DNA from: Ignavibacteriales bacterium UBA6490
GTDB taxonomy: Bacteria > Bacteroidota > Ignavibacteria > Ignavibacteriales > Ignavibacteriaceae
Assembly (NCBI GenBank): GCA_002435365.1
Contig: DJMM01000122.1
Location: forward strand, 4,610-16,835
Direction: 5' to 3'
Length of the DNA: 12,226 bases
This document shows positions 1-6,889 of the stretch, piece by piece (within the stretch, counting starts at the first letter, position 1; the number at the start of each line of letters is the position of its first letter). The notes below the pieces were generated by a model. It worked only from the letters and a program-made list of their open reading frames with translations. It did not search any database and was not told where the DNA came from. The position numbers and the translations under genes were made by a program.

Positions 1-1
1 G

Positions 2-166
2 CGGTATGATATTGAGGGGAGAAATTCACAGGCTATTGCCGCTGATGTAATTGATGCATTTAACGAAATATGTACAGCGGAAGGACCGTCAGTTAGTCCT
101 GAACAGTATGACCAGGTTGTCTATGCAAAAAGCTGTGGTTCAAAAATACCATTATTCAAAAAATAG
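2..166 (+). CDS. C-terminal end of an unidentified protein (5' partial)
   Basis: An open frame enters from the left edge and runs 54 codons to a TAG at 164-166. The visible residues begin RYDIEGRNSQ and end SKIPLFKK, with two cysteines (in NEIC and KSCGSK). It has no membrane segment and no motif I recognise. The stop lies only 2 nt before the Rrf2 regulator's ATG, so the two genes are probably co-transcribed. If so, this protein may belong to whatever process the regulator senses, such as iron-sulfur, nitrosative or cysteine metabolism; that link is inference. No function is assigned. Confidence 0.6.
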   Translation, partial: RYDIEGRNSQAIAADVIDAFNEICTAEGPSVSPEQYDQVVYAKSCGSKIPLFKK

Positions 167-168
167 AT

Positions 169-651
169 ATGAAATTCAGTACACAGGAAGAATATGGCTT
201 AAGATGTCTGCTGAGGATAAGCAAATCTGATTCGCCGAACGGTCTTACTATTCCGGAAATTAGTCAGCTGGAAGGATTATCAACTGCCAACGTTGGAAAG
301 ATCTTACGCCTTCTGAGACTTGGAGGATTTATAGAAAGTACCAGGGGTCAGACCGGCGGTTACAAGCTGGCCCGGTCATCCGAGGAAATTATTATAGGCG
401 AGGTCCTGGAAGCGCTGGGAGGCAAATTATTCCAGGATAGCTTCTGCCATGATCATTCAGGAATCGAAACGATCTGCACAAACTCGATTGACTGCGCCAT
501 CAGATCGCTCTGGAAATCAATTCAGAATCTGCTTGACGGTGTCTTAAGCAAGATGACCCTGCGGGATCTGATCGGCACAGAGAAGCAGGTTGGAAGTATT
601 GCAAACAATTTTGCTTCCTCTCCTGATATACCAATCAGTATCAAGTTATAA
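169..651 (+). CDS. Rrf2-family transcriptional regulator, probably Fe-S sensing
   Basis: This 160-residue protein has the usual Rrf2/IscR length. The N-terminus (MKFSTQEEYGLRCLLRI) is the family's first helix. Residues about 25-60 form the winged helix-turn-helix (LTIPEISQLEGLSTANVGKI), followed by the wing TRGQTGGYKLAR at 58-69. Three cysteines, C93, C103 and C109, sit where IscR, NsrR and RsrR bind an iron-sulfur cluster. The spacing is CX9CX5C, longer in the first gap than the CX5CX5C of IscR, so cluster binding is likely but its type is open. H94 and H96 are possible extra ligands. The start follows the preceding stop by 2 nt and has no clear Shine-Dalgarno, consistent with coupled translation. 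The target genes cannot be told from the window; the upstream partial gene is the best candidate partner. Confidence 0.9.
   Translation: MKFSTQEEYGLRCLLRISKSDSPNGLTIPEISQLEGLSTANVGKILRLLRLGGFIESTRGQTGGYKLARSSEEIIIGEVLEALGGKLFQDSFCHDHSGIETICTNSIDCAIRSLWKSIQNLLDGVLSKMTLRDLIGTEKQVGSIANNFASSPDIPISIKL
646..651. other. Shared TTATAA palindrome holding both convergent stop codons
   Basis: The six bases TTATAA supply TAA for the Rrf2 gene (649-651, plus strand) and TAA for the small secreted protein (648-646, minus strand). The two genes therefore end within six bases with no terminator between them, and each transcript must run into the other gene's antisense strand. Confidence 0.85.
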
Positions 652-999
652 TTTCTTTTTCTTCTTTTTCACGGGTTCCTCGGGAGGTTCTTTTTTAAGG
701 TAGCCTTCCTTTTCCAGATAATCGTCCGATCTGTAAAGCTTTACGAGAACTTCCGTGGAGCTGAAGAATCCTCTTGATTCAATTTTTACCCCGTCCACTT
801 CGCGATATAATTTAACCGACGCGTAAAGTTTATTATCTGCGATAAGCTCTTTATCGATTCGGTTTTTATCCGGCTTGATATTGGATAAGGCCCAGTATAT
901 TCCCTTACGTGCATTTATAAAAGCGGAATCCATCTCCTCCTCCATAACCTGCTGTGGTAAAAGCAGGAATGGGAAAAAGCAGATTAAGACAAGTTTCAT
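646..999 (-). CDS. Small putative secreted protein with a lysine-rich tail
   Basis: This 117-residue protein has no family I recognise. The frame is open further upstream to 1185, but I chose the ATG at 999 for two reasons. It is preceded by GGGGAG, a strong Shine-Dalgarno 5 nt away. It also opens directly into a signal-peptide-like stretch (MKLVLICFFPFLLLPQQ). No lipobox is visible, so the product is probably periplasmic. The mature part is a mixed alpha/beta-looking domain of about 80 residues (DSAFINARKGIYWAL near 25-38, KLYASVKLYREVDGVKIES near 58-76). It ends in a proline/glutamate stretch and six consecutive lysines. It is convergent with the Rrf2 gene, sharing the TTATAA stop palindrome, and divergent from the tetR operon. 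Function unknown. Confidence 0.7.
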   Translation of the reverse strand: MKLVLICFFPFLLLPQQVMEEEMDSAFINARKGIYWALSNIKPDKNRIDKELIADNKLYASVKLYREVDGVKIESRGFFSSTEVLVKLYRSDDYLEKEGYLKKEPPEEPVKKKKKKL

Positions 1000-1004
1000 A
1001 TGAT

Positions 1005-1010
1005 CTCCCC
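1005..1010 (-). promoter_or_regulatory. Shine-Dalgarno GGGGAG deciding the start of the small secreted protein
   Basis: Read on the minus strand, GGGGAG lies 5 nt before the ATG at 999. It is the clearest ribosome binding site in the window. It supports the internal start rather than the longer open frame reaching 1185. Confidence 0.7.
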
Positions 1011-1023
1011 GATATTTAACAGT

Positions 1024-1031
1024 CAAAAATA
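1024..1031 (-). promoter_or_regulatory. Candidate -7 box (TATTTTTG) for the small secreted protein
   Basis: On the minus strand the bases read TATTTTTG, a full match to the Bacteroidota -7 consensus TAnnTTTG. It lies 24 nt upstream of the ATG at 999, which would give a short leader containing the GGGGAG site. No good TTG -33 element is seen at 19 nt upstream, so this is a half-supported promoter. Confidence 0.35.
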
Positions 1032-1127
1032 GCAATAAATCATACAAAGCATAATGCTGTCTGGGGGATATTTCCCTAATTCTTTTCATCTTTCCCCCGG
1101 CAGGATTGTTGCATTGGTCAAAATCCG

Positions 1128-1195
1128 GAAAACTATTCTTGACAATATAGTTTCCATTTGTTAATTTGGAAACTAATAAAACCAAAATAGTTTCT
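1128..1195. promoter_or_regulatory. Four-half-site operator array at 20-bp period (probable TetR operator)
   Basis: Four 8-bp half-sites start at exactly 1128, 1148, 1168 and 1188 and alternate in orientation: GAAAACTA, TAGTTTCC, GGAAACTA, TAGTTTCT. The middle two are perfect inverted copies and the outer two differ from the consensus by one base each. Every spacer is 12 bp. The whole array is nearly symmetric about 1161.5. It spans the candidate -33 and -7 elements and ends 1 base before the tetR ATG. A bound repressor would block polymerase and probably ribosome entry. The obvious ligand is the adjacent TetR protein (autoregulation); this assignment is inferred from position and symmetry. 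The 20-bp period is about two helical turns, which would put all sites on one DNA face. Confidence 0.7.
1139..1168 (+). promoter_or_regulatory. Candidate promoter of the tetR-efflux operon
   Basis: TTGACA at 1139-1144 is followed, 19 bases after its TTG, by TTAATTTG at 1161-1168. That is a 7/8 match to the Bacteroidota -7 consensus TAnnTTTG. Transcription would start near 1175, giving a leader of about 20 nt. The -33 element lies in the spacer of the first half-site pair and the -7 box in the spacer of the central pair, an arrangement expected of a repressible promoter. A poor sigma70 -10 match (TAATTT, 1162-1167) is the alternative. Confidence 0.5.
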
Positions 1196-1196
1196 T

Positions 1197-1844
1197 ATGA
1201 AATTTTCAGACAGAAATACAGAGCTTGCGGAGAGGGGAAAAATCGTCTCTTTCGCCAGAGAGTATTACCTTCGTGAAGGTTTTTACAAAACATCTATGGA
1301 TACCCTTGCCGCTGAGCTGAGGATCAGCAAAAAGACCATCTATAAATCATTTCCGTCAAAGGAAGTTCTTGTTGAAGAAGTGGTCAACAGCTTAATGAAG
1401 GATATCCTGAAAACCACCACCGGAGTGACCCGGCAAAAAGAGGATGCGGTAACAAAAATAAAGAACCTCCATAAATTTGTAAGCAGCACGCTTCTCCGGT
1501 TCAGTGATAAATGGCTGAACGACTTAAGGATCCACACCCCGCATCTCTGGTTAAAGATTGATGAGTTCAGAACAAGGAGAATGTTTTCAATATTGTCCGG
1601 TATCATTGAGCAGGGTAAAAAGGAAGGTCTTTTTGAGGATAAGCCTAATGAAATTCTGATAACCCTGTTTATTTCCTCCATAAGAGCCATTGTTAATCCT
1701 GATTTCCTGTATTATAATAAATTTTCCTACCAGGAGGCAGTAGATCATACGTTTGACATTTTATTTAACGGATTCCTTACAAAGGAAGGGGAAAAAACTT
1801 ACAGAAGAAAATCAAAAGAGAATAGAAATGAAAATATTATTTAA
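1197..1844 (+). CDS. TetR/AcrR-family repressor of the efflux operon (CecR-like position)
   Basis: This 215-residue protein has a TetR DNA-binding domain at about 12-58. Helix 1 is GKIVSFAREYYLREGFYKTSM, the helix-turn-helix covers DTLAAELRISKKTIYKSF, and SKEVLVEEVV follows. Residues 60-195 are the variable helical ligand-binding and dimerisation region, with no recognisable ligand signature. The ATG at 1197 keeps the normal TetR N-terminus but has no Shine-Dalgarno; the last operator half-site ends 1 base before it. The gene leads the operon and its last 17 bases overlap the start of the membrane-fusion gene. By analogy with E. coli CecR (YbiH), which heads the ybhG-F-S-R operon, it probably represses its own operon until an exported compound binds. 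The basic C-terminal tail (about 200-215) lies mostly in the overlap. Confidence 0.88.
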   Translation: MKFSDRNTELAERGKIVSFAREYYLREGFYKTSMDTLAAELRISKKTIYKSFPSKEVLVEEVVNSLMKDILKTTTGVTRQKEDAVTKIKNLHKFVSSTLLRFSDKWLNDLRIHTPHLWLKIDEFRTRRMFSILSGIIEQGKKEGLFEDKPNEILITLFISSIRAIVNPDFLYYNKFSYQEAVDHTFDILFNGFLTKEGEKTYRRKSKENRNENII

Positions 1845-2793
1845 TTTACTGTTCATTCTTTCATTTGTTCTTTCGGGATGCTCCGGAAATGATAATGAAA
1901 ATATTATTGAGGCATCAGGTAATATTGAGGCAACCTACGTAACCGTAAGTTCCAGGAGCAGCGGTGAAATACTTAAGCTGCTGAAGGATGAGGGTGACCT
2001 TGTGAAAGAAGACGATACGGTTATGATTATTGATCATGAAACTGCCGTAATCCAGCTGAAACAGGCCGTTGCAGGAGTGAGAATTGCAGAGGCACAGTAT
2101 AACCTTCTGAAAGACGGGGCACGCAAAGAGGATATCCAGTACGCCGAAGAAATTAGGAAGCAGGCAGAAGCTAATTTAAAAACCGCCGAAAAAGACAAGC
2201 AAAGATTTGAAAATCTTCTCAGGGCAAATTCAATTTCACAAAAACAGTATGATGATGCGGCCTTACGTTATGATATCGCTCTTGCTCAATATAACGCTTC
2301 CGGGGAAAATCTGGCAAAATTAAAAGACCTGGCCCGACCGGAGGAGCTTAAACAGGCCCGCTCCAATGTTGAAAAGGCAGAAGCCGCAGCAGACCTTCTC
2401 AGAAAAAGCATAAGGGATGCCTATGTACAGTCCCCCATCAGCGGAATTATCACCAGATCTTTTTTTGAGAAAGGGGAAACCGTAAATCCCATGTCCTCTT
2501 TATTCAAAGTTGCTGATCTGAATGTGGTGGATCTGATAATTTATGTTTCAGAGGAAGAACTTGGTAAGATCAAAACCGGACAGAGTGCAGATATTCATAC
2601 TGACACATATAAAGATAAAATCTATAAGGGAAAGGTGGTTTATATTTCGCCGGAGGCTGAATTTACCCCGAAAAATATTCAGACAAAAGATGAAAGGACA
2701 AAACTGGTATTTGCAGTGAAGATCAGAATCGAAAATCCGGAGCTTGAGCTGAAACAAGGAATGCCTGCTGATGCTGAAGTATATATAAAATGA
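1828..2793 (+). CDS. Lipoprotein membrane-fusion (HlyD/YbhG-like) subunit of ABC exporter
   Basis: This 321-residue periplasmic adaptor links the inner-membrane ABC transporter to an outer-membrane channel. Residues 1-18 are a lipoprotein signal peptide ending in the lipobox LSGC (C18), so it is anchored by lipid rather than by a transmembrane helix. Residues about 29-75 and 198-230 are the two halves of a biotinyl/lipoyl-like barrel (VQSPISGIITR at 200-210). Residues about 76-195 form a long alanine-, glutamine- and lysine-rich coiled-coil hairpin. The end (SPEAEFTPKNIQTKDERTKL, then GMPADAEV) closely resembles the E. coli YbhG C-terminus. I chose the ATG at 1828 over a TTG start 75 bases upstream because only 1828 begins at the signal peptide. 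The gene overlaps tetR by 17 bases and the first ATPase gene by an ATGA. No outer-membrane channel is encoded here, so a shared one is presumably used. Confidence 0.9.
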   Translation: MKILFNLLFILSFVLSGCSGNDNENIIEASGNIEATYVTVSSRSSGEILKLLKDEGDLVKEDDTVMIIDHETAVIQLKQAVAGVRIAEAQYNLLKDGARKEDIQYAEEIRKQAEANLKTAEKDKQRFENLLRANSISQKQYDDAALRYDIALAQYNASGENLAKLKDLARPEELKQARSNVEKAEAAADLLRKSIRDAYVQSPISGIITRSFFEKGETVNPMSSLFKVADLNVVDLIIYVSEEELGKIKTGQSADIHTDTYKDKIYKGKVVYISPEAEFTPKNIQTKDERTKLVFAVKIRIENPELELKQGMPADAEVYIK

Positions 2794-3704
2794 GCAATGA
2801 ATCGATTGTAATAAATAATTTAAGCAGATCTTACGGAACTCTTAAAGCGGTCGATGATTTATCCCTTAAGGTAAAAAAAGGAGAGATGTTCGGTCTTGTC
2901 GGACCCGACGGAGCCGGAAAGACTACCACCATAAGGGTTATGTGCGGCCTGCTTGTACCTGATTCGGGTTCAGTAGAGCTGCTTGGACTGCAAGTTTCCG
3001 GGAACAGGAAGAAAATCCAGAACAGGATTGGGTATCTTTCGCAGAAATTCAGTCTGTATGGAGATCTTACAGTTGATGAAAATATCCAGTTCTTTGCTGA
3101 AATCCACGGGGTGTATGATTATAAGTCAAGAAGAAACGAACTGCTTGAGTTTACCAGGCTGCTTCCTTTCCGGAGCCGGCTTGCCGATAAACTTTCAGGC
3201 GGTATGAAACAAAAACTGGCGCTTGCATGCAGCCTCATTCACAAACCCGAGATAATTTTCCTCGATGAACCAACCACAGGGGTTGATCCTGTCTCGAGAC
3301 GCGATTTCTGGAAAATATTATCCGATCTGCAGAAAGACGGCATTACTATTTTTATGACTACTCCCTATCTTGACGAAGCCGAACGCTGTAACCGGATTGG
3401 GCTTATGAATAAAGGTAAAATCATAAGTATCGATACACCCGCTGAAATTAAAAAATCGATAAACAAAAAAGTCGTTGAAATAGTGTGCAGCAGCGTTAGA
3501 GAGGTGTTTGGATTCCTGAAATCCAATGGTTACGATGTGCAGCTGTTTGGCGACAGAATAAATATAATGACCTCATCTCCCGACGACACGTTAAAAGCTA
3601 TCACTGATCTTCTCAGTAATAAATCGTTTGTAATTGAAGATTACAGAATAATAACTCCGTCACTCGAGAATGTTTTTATATATATCGTCAACGGGGCAGC
3701 TTAA
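2790..3704 (+). CDS. ABC exporter ATPase 1 (matches YbhF N-terminal half)
   Basis: This 304-residue nucleotide-binding subunit has Walker A GPDGAGKTT (38-46), Q-loop Q85, signature LSGGMKQ (135-141), Walker B IIFLDE (155-160) and D-loop GVDP (164-167). The Asp in GPDGAGKT (Asn in most relatives) is, as I recall it, typical of the first half of YbhF. The switch histidine is missing: the H-loop reads TTPYLDEAERC, with P192 where His is usual. The C-terminal 85 residues end in SLENVFI, a common ABC-2 exporter ending. The gene is about half the length of E. coli YbhF and has its own stop, so the usual two-domain protein is split here. Translation is coupled on both sides: ATGA at 2790-2793 and TAATG at 3702-3706. 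It probably pairs with the next ATPase as a heterodimer. Confidence 0.93.
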   Translation: MSNESIVINNLSRSYGTLKAVDDLSLKVKKGEMFGLVGPDGAGKTTTIRVMCGLLVPDSGSVELLGLQVSGNRKKIQNRIGYLSQKFSLYGDLTVDENIQFFAEIHGVYDYKSRRNELLEFTRLLPFRSRLADKLSGGMKQKLALACSLIHKPEIIFLDEPTTGVDPVSRRDFWKILSDLQKDGITIFMTTPYLDEAERCNRIGLMNKGKIISIDTPAEIKKSINKKVVEIVCSSVREVFGFLKSNGYDVQLFGDRINIMTSSPDDTLKAITDLLSNKSFVIEDYRIITPSLENVFIYIVNGAA

Positions 3705-4633
3705 TGTATTCTATTGAGGTAAAGGGACTTACCAAAATATTCGGAAATTTCACAGCAGTCGATAATGTATACTTTGATGTACGCAAGGGGGAGATCTTTG
3801 GCTTCCTGGGAGCAAACGGCGCAGGAAAGTCAACAACTATAAGAATGCTGTGCGGTATACTGGTTCCAACTTCAGGGGATGCTCTTGTTGATGGTTTCAG
3901 CGTAAAGAACCAGCCTGATAAGGTGAAACTGAGCATCGGATATATGTCCCAGAGGTTTTCCCTGTATAATGATCTTACAGTCGAGGAGAATATAAATTTT
4001 TACGGGGGCGTTTACGGTTTGTACGGCAGAGAACTGGATGAAAGAAAAGACTGGGTATTGAAGACTGCCGATCTTGTGGGAAGAAAAGATGTTCTCACAT
4101 CTTCCCTGCCCGGTGGCATAAAGCAGCGTCTTGCAATTGGAACTGCCGTGATTCACCGCCCCGGGATTGTTTTTCTGGATGAGCCGACCAGCGGCGTGGA
4201 TCCGGTTTCAAGGAGAAATTTCTGGGAACTGATTAATGAATTGTCGGCTTCGGGGATAACTGTTCTGGTTACAACCCATTATCTGGAGGAAGCTGAATTC
4301 TGCAATAATATTATAATGATAAATGCCGGAAAAATAATTGCTGAAGGAAATCCAAAGGAACTTAAAACAAATTATATCAAGAGTACAATCATTGAGATCG
4401 AAGCTGATAATGCAGTAAGTGCTCTGGAAATACTGGAAAAGCAGAAATTCACAGATGATATATCGATTTTCGGCAACTACCTTCATCTTCATGTAAATGA
4501 ATTTTACTCCGGTCGCGAACAGATTCAGGCAGCTCTGAACAACGCATCAATACAGCTGCTGAGAGCAGATAAAATTGTACCCACTCTGGAAGATGTTTTT
4601 ATCCATCTCCTTGAAAAGGAGAAAGATAAATGA
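3704..4633 (+). CDS. ABC exporter ATPase 2 (matches YbhF C-terminal half)
   Basis: This 309-residue nucleotide-binding subunit is a clear paralogue of the preceding gene and probably arose with it by duplication. Walker A is GANGAGKST (36-44), Q-loop Q83, Walker B IVFLDE (155-160), D-loop GVDP (164-167), and the switch histidine H192 is present (TTHYLEEAE). The signature is altered to LPGGIKQR (135-142), with proline replacing serine; degenerate LP-type signatures are known from the second half of YbhF-like proteins. The C-terminus ends in TLEDVFIHLL. The start codon overlaps the previous stop by 1 base and the stop overlaps the permease start (ATGA, 4630-4633), so equal production of subunits is likely. 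It should dimerise with ATPase 1, leaving one canonical ATP site. Confidence 0.93.
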   Translation: MYSIEVKGLTKIFGNFTAVDNVYFDVRKGEIFGFLGANGAGKSTTIRMLCGILVPTSGDALVDGFSVKNQPDKVKLSIGYMSQRFSLYNDLTVEENINFYGGVYGLYGRELDERKDWVLKTADLVGRKDVLTSSLPGGIKQRLAIGTAVIHRPGIVFLDEPTSGVDPVSRRNFWELINELSASGITVLVTTHYLEEAEFCNNIIMINAGKIIAEGNPKELKTNYIKSTIIEIEADNAVSALEILEKQKFTDDISIFGNYLHLHVNEFYSGREQIQAALNNASIQLLRADKIVPTLEDVFIHLLEKEKDK

Positions 4634-5760
4634 TCAGAAGAATTCTCGCAGTCAGCAGAAAGGAAATACGCCAGCTTAAAAGGGATACCCGAATGCTCTT
4701 CGTGCTTTTTGTGTTTCCCTTAATTCTGCTTGCCGTATTCGGATATGTCATAAGTTTCGACGTTAAGCATATAAAACTTGCAGTGCTGGATAAGGATAAG
4801 TCTGAAATGAGCAGGAATTATATTAACAGGCTTCTGAGCTCGGAATATTTTGACCTAACAGGCTATCTTAATTCAGATGAGCAGATCAAGGAATACCTGG
4901 ATCAGCATAAGGCACAGAATGTCCTTGTAATTCCGGAGGATTTTTCCAATGATCTTCAGCTCGGAAAAGAAACAAAACTGCAGATACTTATAGACGGCGT
5001 AAATGGAAACACTGCAGCCGTAATTGTTAATTACATGAATATATCTGCAATTTCCTATTCACTGGAATCGCTGAGTTCAGCTGCTGAGAAAAAAGGATAT
5101 CCCCTTTACAACGTAATTGAATTCGAACCGCTGTTCTGGTATAATCCGACACTTAACTCCACTTTTTTTCTTTTACCCGGATTGGTGGCAATGATACTTA
5201 TACTTACTGCAGTGGTTTCTATCGCCTTGTCGGTGGTGAGGGAAAAGGAGAAAGGAACAATGGAGCAGCTGTATGTGTCCCCTGTTTCATCAATCGAACT
5301 TCTTATCGGTAAAACGCTTCCCTATATTGTTATTGCTCTTATTATTGCGGCGCTAATACTTTTTGCCGGATATCTACTTTTCGGTATAGGTATGAAGGGC
5401 AATTACCTACTTTTGCTGATTACCACTTTAATATTTCTTTTTGCCGCACTAAACCTGGGTATATTTGTTTCATCAATCGCAGAGTCCCAGCAGGTAGCAT
5501 TCCAGGTGGGTTCATTAATATCCCTTCTTCCGTCGTTCATATTATCTGGTTTTATTTTTCCGATCGAGAGTATGCCGGTTGTGATTCAGTGGCTAACCAA
5601 TATTACCCCTGCAAAGTTCTATATTAAAATATTAAGAGGAATTATGCTTAAAGGTGTGGGGCTTGAGGCTTTCTGGGAACAGGTTGTTTATCTTCTGATT
5701 TTCGCACTTTTCTTTCTGATAGCAGCATCCGTAAAAAACAAAAAAGCAGATACGGTGTAG
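4630..5760 (+). CDS. ABC-2 type permease 1 (YbhS-like)
   Basis: This 376-residue membrane subunit has the ABC-2 exporter layout. An amphipathic N-terminus (RKEIRQLKRDTR) leads into TM1 at about 22-43. A periplasmic domain of about 130 residues follows (44-175, with DKDKSEMSRNYI near 54-65). TM2 is at about 178-202, then the cytoplasmic signature EKEKGTMEQLYVSP (205-218). Further TM segments lie at about 228-252, 257-282, 290-312 and 348-368. GFIFPIESMPVVIQ (307-320) between TM5 and TM6 is typical of the family. It probably forms the pore as a heterodimer with the next gene, driven by the two upstream ATPases. Substrates of the E. coli relatives include cefoperazone, chloramphenicol and Na+/Li+ (family knowledge); the substrate here is unknown. 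Confidence 0.92.
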   Translation: MIRRILAVSRKEIRQLKRDTRMLFVLFVFPLILLAVFGYVISFDVKHIKLAVLDKDKSEMSRNYINRLLSSEYFDLTGYLNSDEQIKEYLDQHKAQNVLVIPEDFSNDLQLGKETKLQILIDGVNGNTAAVIVNYMNISAISYSLESLSSAAEKKGYPLYNVIEFEPLFWYNPTLNSTFFLLPGLVAMILILTAVVSIALSVVREKEKGTMEQLYVSPVSSIELLIGKTLPYIVIALIIAALILFAGYLLFGIGMKGNYLLLLITTLIFLFAALNLGIFVSSIAESQQVAFQVGSLISLLPSFILSGFIFPIESMPVVIQWLTNITPAKFYIKILRGIMLKGVGLEAFWEQVVYLLIFALFFLIAASVKNKKADTV

Positions 5761-5761
5761 C

Positions 5762-6889
5762 ATGAGAATTATAATCAATATAATAATCAAGGAATTTCTT
5801 CAGCTCAAACGTGACCCAAAGCTTTTTGCCATTGTTTTTGCTGCACCTGTTCTGCAGTTAATATTTCTGGGATATGCAGCTACCATGGATGTGAACACAG
5901 TAACCGCGGTGGTGTACGATCTTGATAAAAGCAGCACCAGCCGGAATTTTGTAGAAAATTTCATAAGCTCCGGCTATTTTGAAATTATTGACTATCCGGA
6001 TAATTATGAGGATCTGACAGAAAGCATCGACAGGGGGAATGCACTGATCGGTCTGGTTATTCCCAGGGACTTCGAAAAAGGAATTAAAAGACTGCATCCG
6101 GTTAAATTACAGGCAATTTTTGATGGAAGCGACGGCAATAAAGCCTCCATTGCAAGCGGCTATGTACAGGGACTGGTCTCAAGCTTTTCTAAAAATATTC
6201 TGCTTGAACAAAAGGATAAATCAGGCCTGAGCTTCTCTGCCGGTTCAGTAATTCCCGAAACAAGAGTTTGGTATAATCCGGATCTTAAAACCAGGAATTT
6301 TATGGTGCCGAGCATAATGGGACTTATATTAATGGTGATTACAACAGTGCTCATGTCCATGGCAGTTGTTAAAGAAAGGGAGATTGGAACGCTCGAACAG
6401 ATTATTGTTACCCCTATAAAACCATTCCAGCTTATTATCGGAAAACTTATCCCCTTTACAATACTCGGTTTTATAGATGTTCTGCTGGTAACCGGAATAA
6501 TGGTAGTGTGGTTTGGAATTGGGGTGAGAGGCGATTTTGTTTTCCTGCTGTTTGCTTCACTTGTGTTTGTACTTTCCACCCTGGGTCTGGGACTATTTAT
6601 TTCGACAATTTCCAAAACTCAGCAGCAGGCAATGCTTGCTGCAATGTTTGGATTATTGATGCCTATGATTTATTTGTCCGGTTTTGCATTTCCAATAGAG
6701 AATATGCCGGAATCGATCCAGATGATTACACATATAATACCGCTGAAATATTATCTTATAATTCTGAGAGATGTTATTTTAAAAGGTTCCGGCTATGCCG
6801 ATCTTATACCTGAGATATTACTGCTCTTTATTCTGGGAGGAATTATATTAATGTTGAGTTCATTAAGGTTTAAAAAGAGGTTGGAATGA
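5762..6889 (+). CDS. ABC-2 type permease 2 (YbhR-like)
   Basis: This 375-residue paralogue of the preceding permease has the same design. TM1 is at about 21-43, the large periplasmic domain at 44-175 (DLDKSSTSRNFV at 53-64), and TM2 at about 180-203. The signature KEREIGTLEQIIVTP follows at 204-218, with TM segments at about 228-252, 258-282, 288-312 and 349-368. GFAFPIENMPESIQ (307-320) aligns with the equivalent loop of permease 1. The gene starts 1 nt after the previous stop, the only non-overlapping junction in the operon, and its own stop overlaps the lactonase gene by ATGA (6886-6889). It is the last standard exporter component. Confidence 0.92.
   Translation: MRIIINIIIKEFLQLKRDPKLFAIVFAAPVLQLIFLGYAATMDVNTVTAVVYDLDKSSTSRNFVENFISSGYFEIIDYPDNYEDLTESIDRGNALIGLVIPRDFEKGIKRLHPVKLQAIFDGSDGNKASIASGYVQGLVSSFSKNILLEQKDKSGLSFSAGSVIPETRVWYNPDLKTRNFMVPSIMGLILMVITTVLMSMAVVKEREIGTLEQIIVTPIKPFQLIIGKLIPFTILGFIDVLLVTGIMVVWFGIGVRGDFVFLLFASLVFVLSTLGLGLFISTISKTQQQAMLAAMFGLLMPMIYLSGFAFPIENMPESIQMITHIIPLKYYLIILRDVILKGSGYADLIPEILLLFILGGIILMLSSLRFKKRLE

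Noticed and set aside
1000..1185. 62-codon N-terminal extension of the small minus-strand protein
   Set aside because: It would put the signal peptide in the middle of the protein, lacks a ribosome site and runs into the operator array; the ATG at 999 has GGGGAG at ideal distance.
1753..1827. TTG-initiated 25-codon N-terminal extension of the membrane-fusion protein
   Set aside because: The ATG at 1828 begins directly with a lipoprotein signal peptide; an extension would bury it and lies wholly inside tetR.
6160..6615. 151-codon open frame antisense to permease 2
   Set aside because: Low-complexity Ser/Thr/Ile-rich product opposite a well-supported membrane protein; a shadow frame.
2790..6889. 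Duplicate ATPase and permease genes as assembly error or recent tandem duplication
   Set aside because: The copies differ throughout, carry distinct conserved substitutions and match the two halves of YbhF and the YbhS/YbhR pair; this is the normal heteromeric design.
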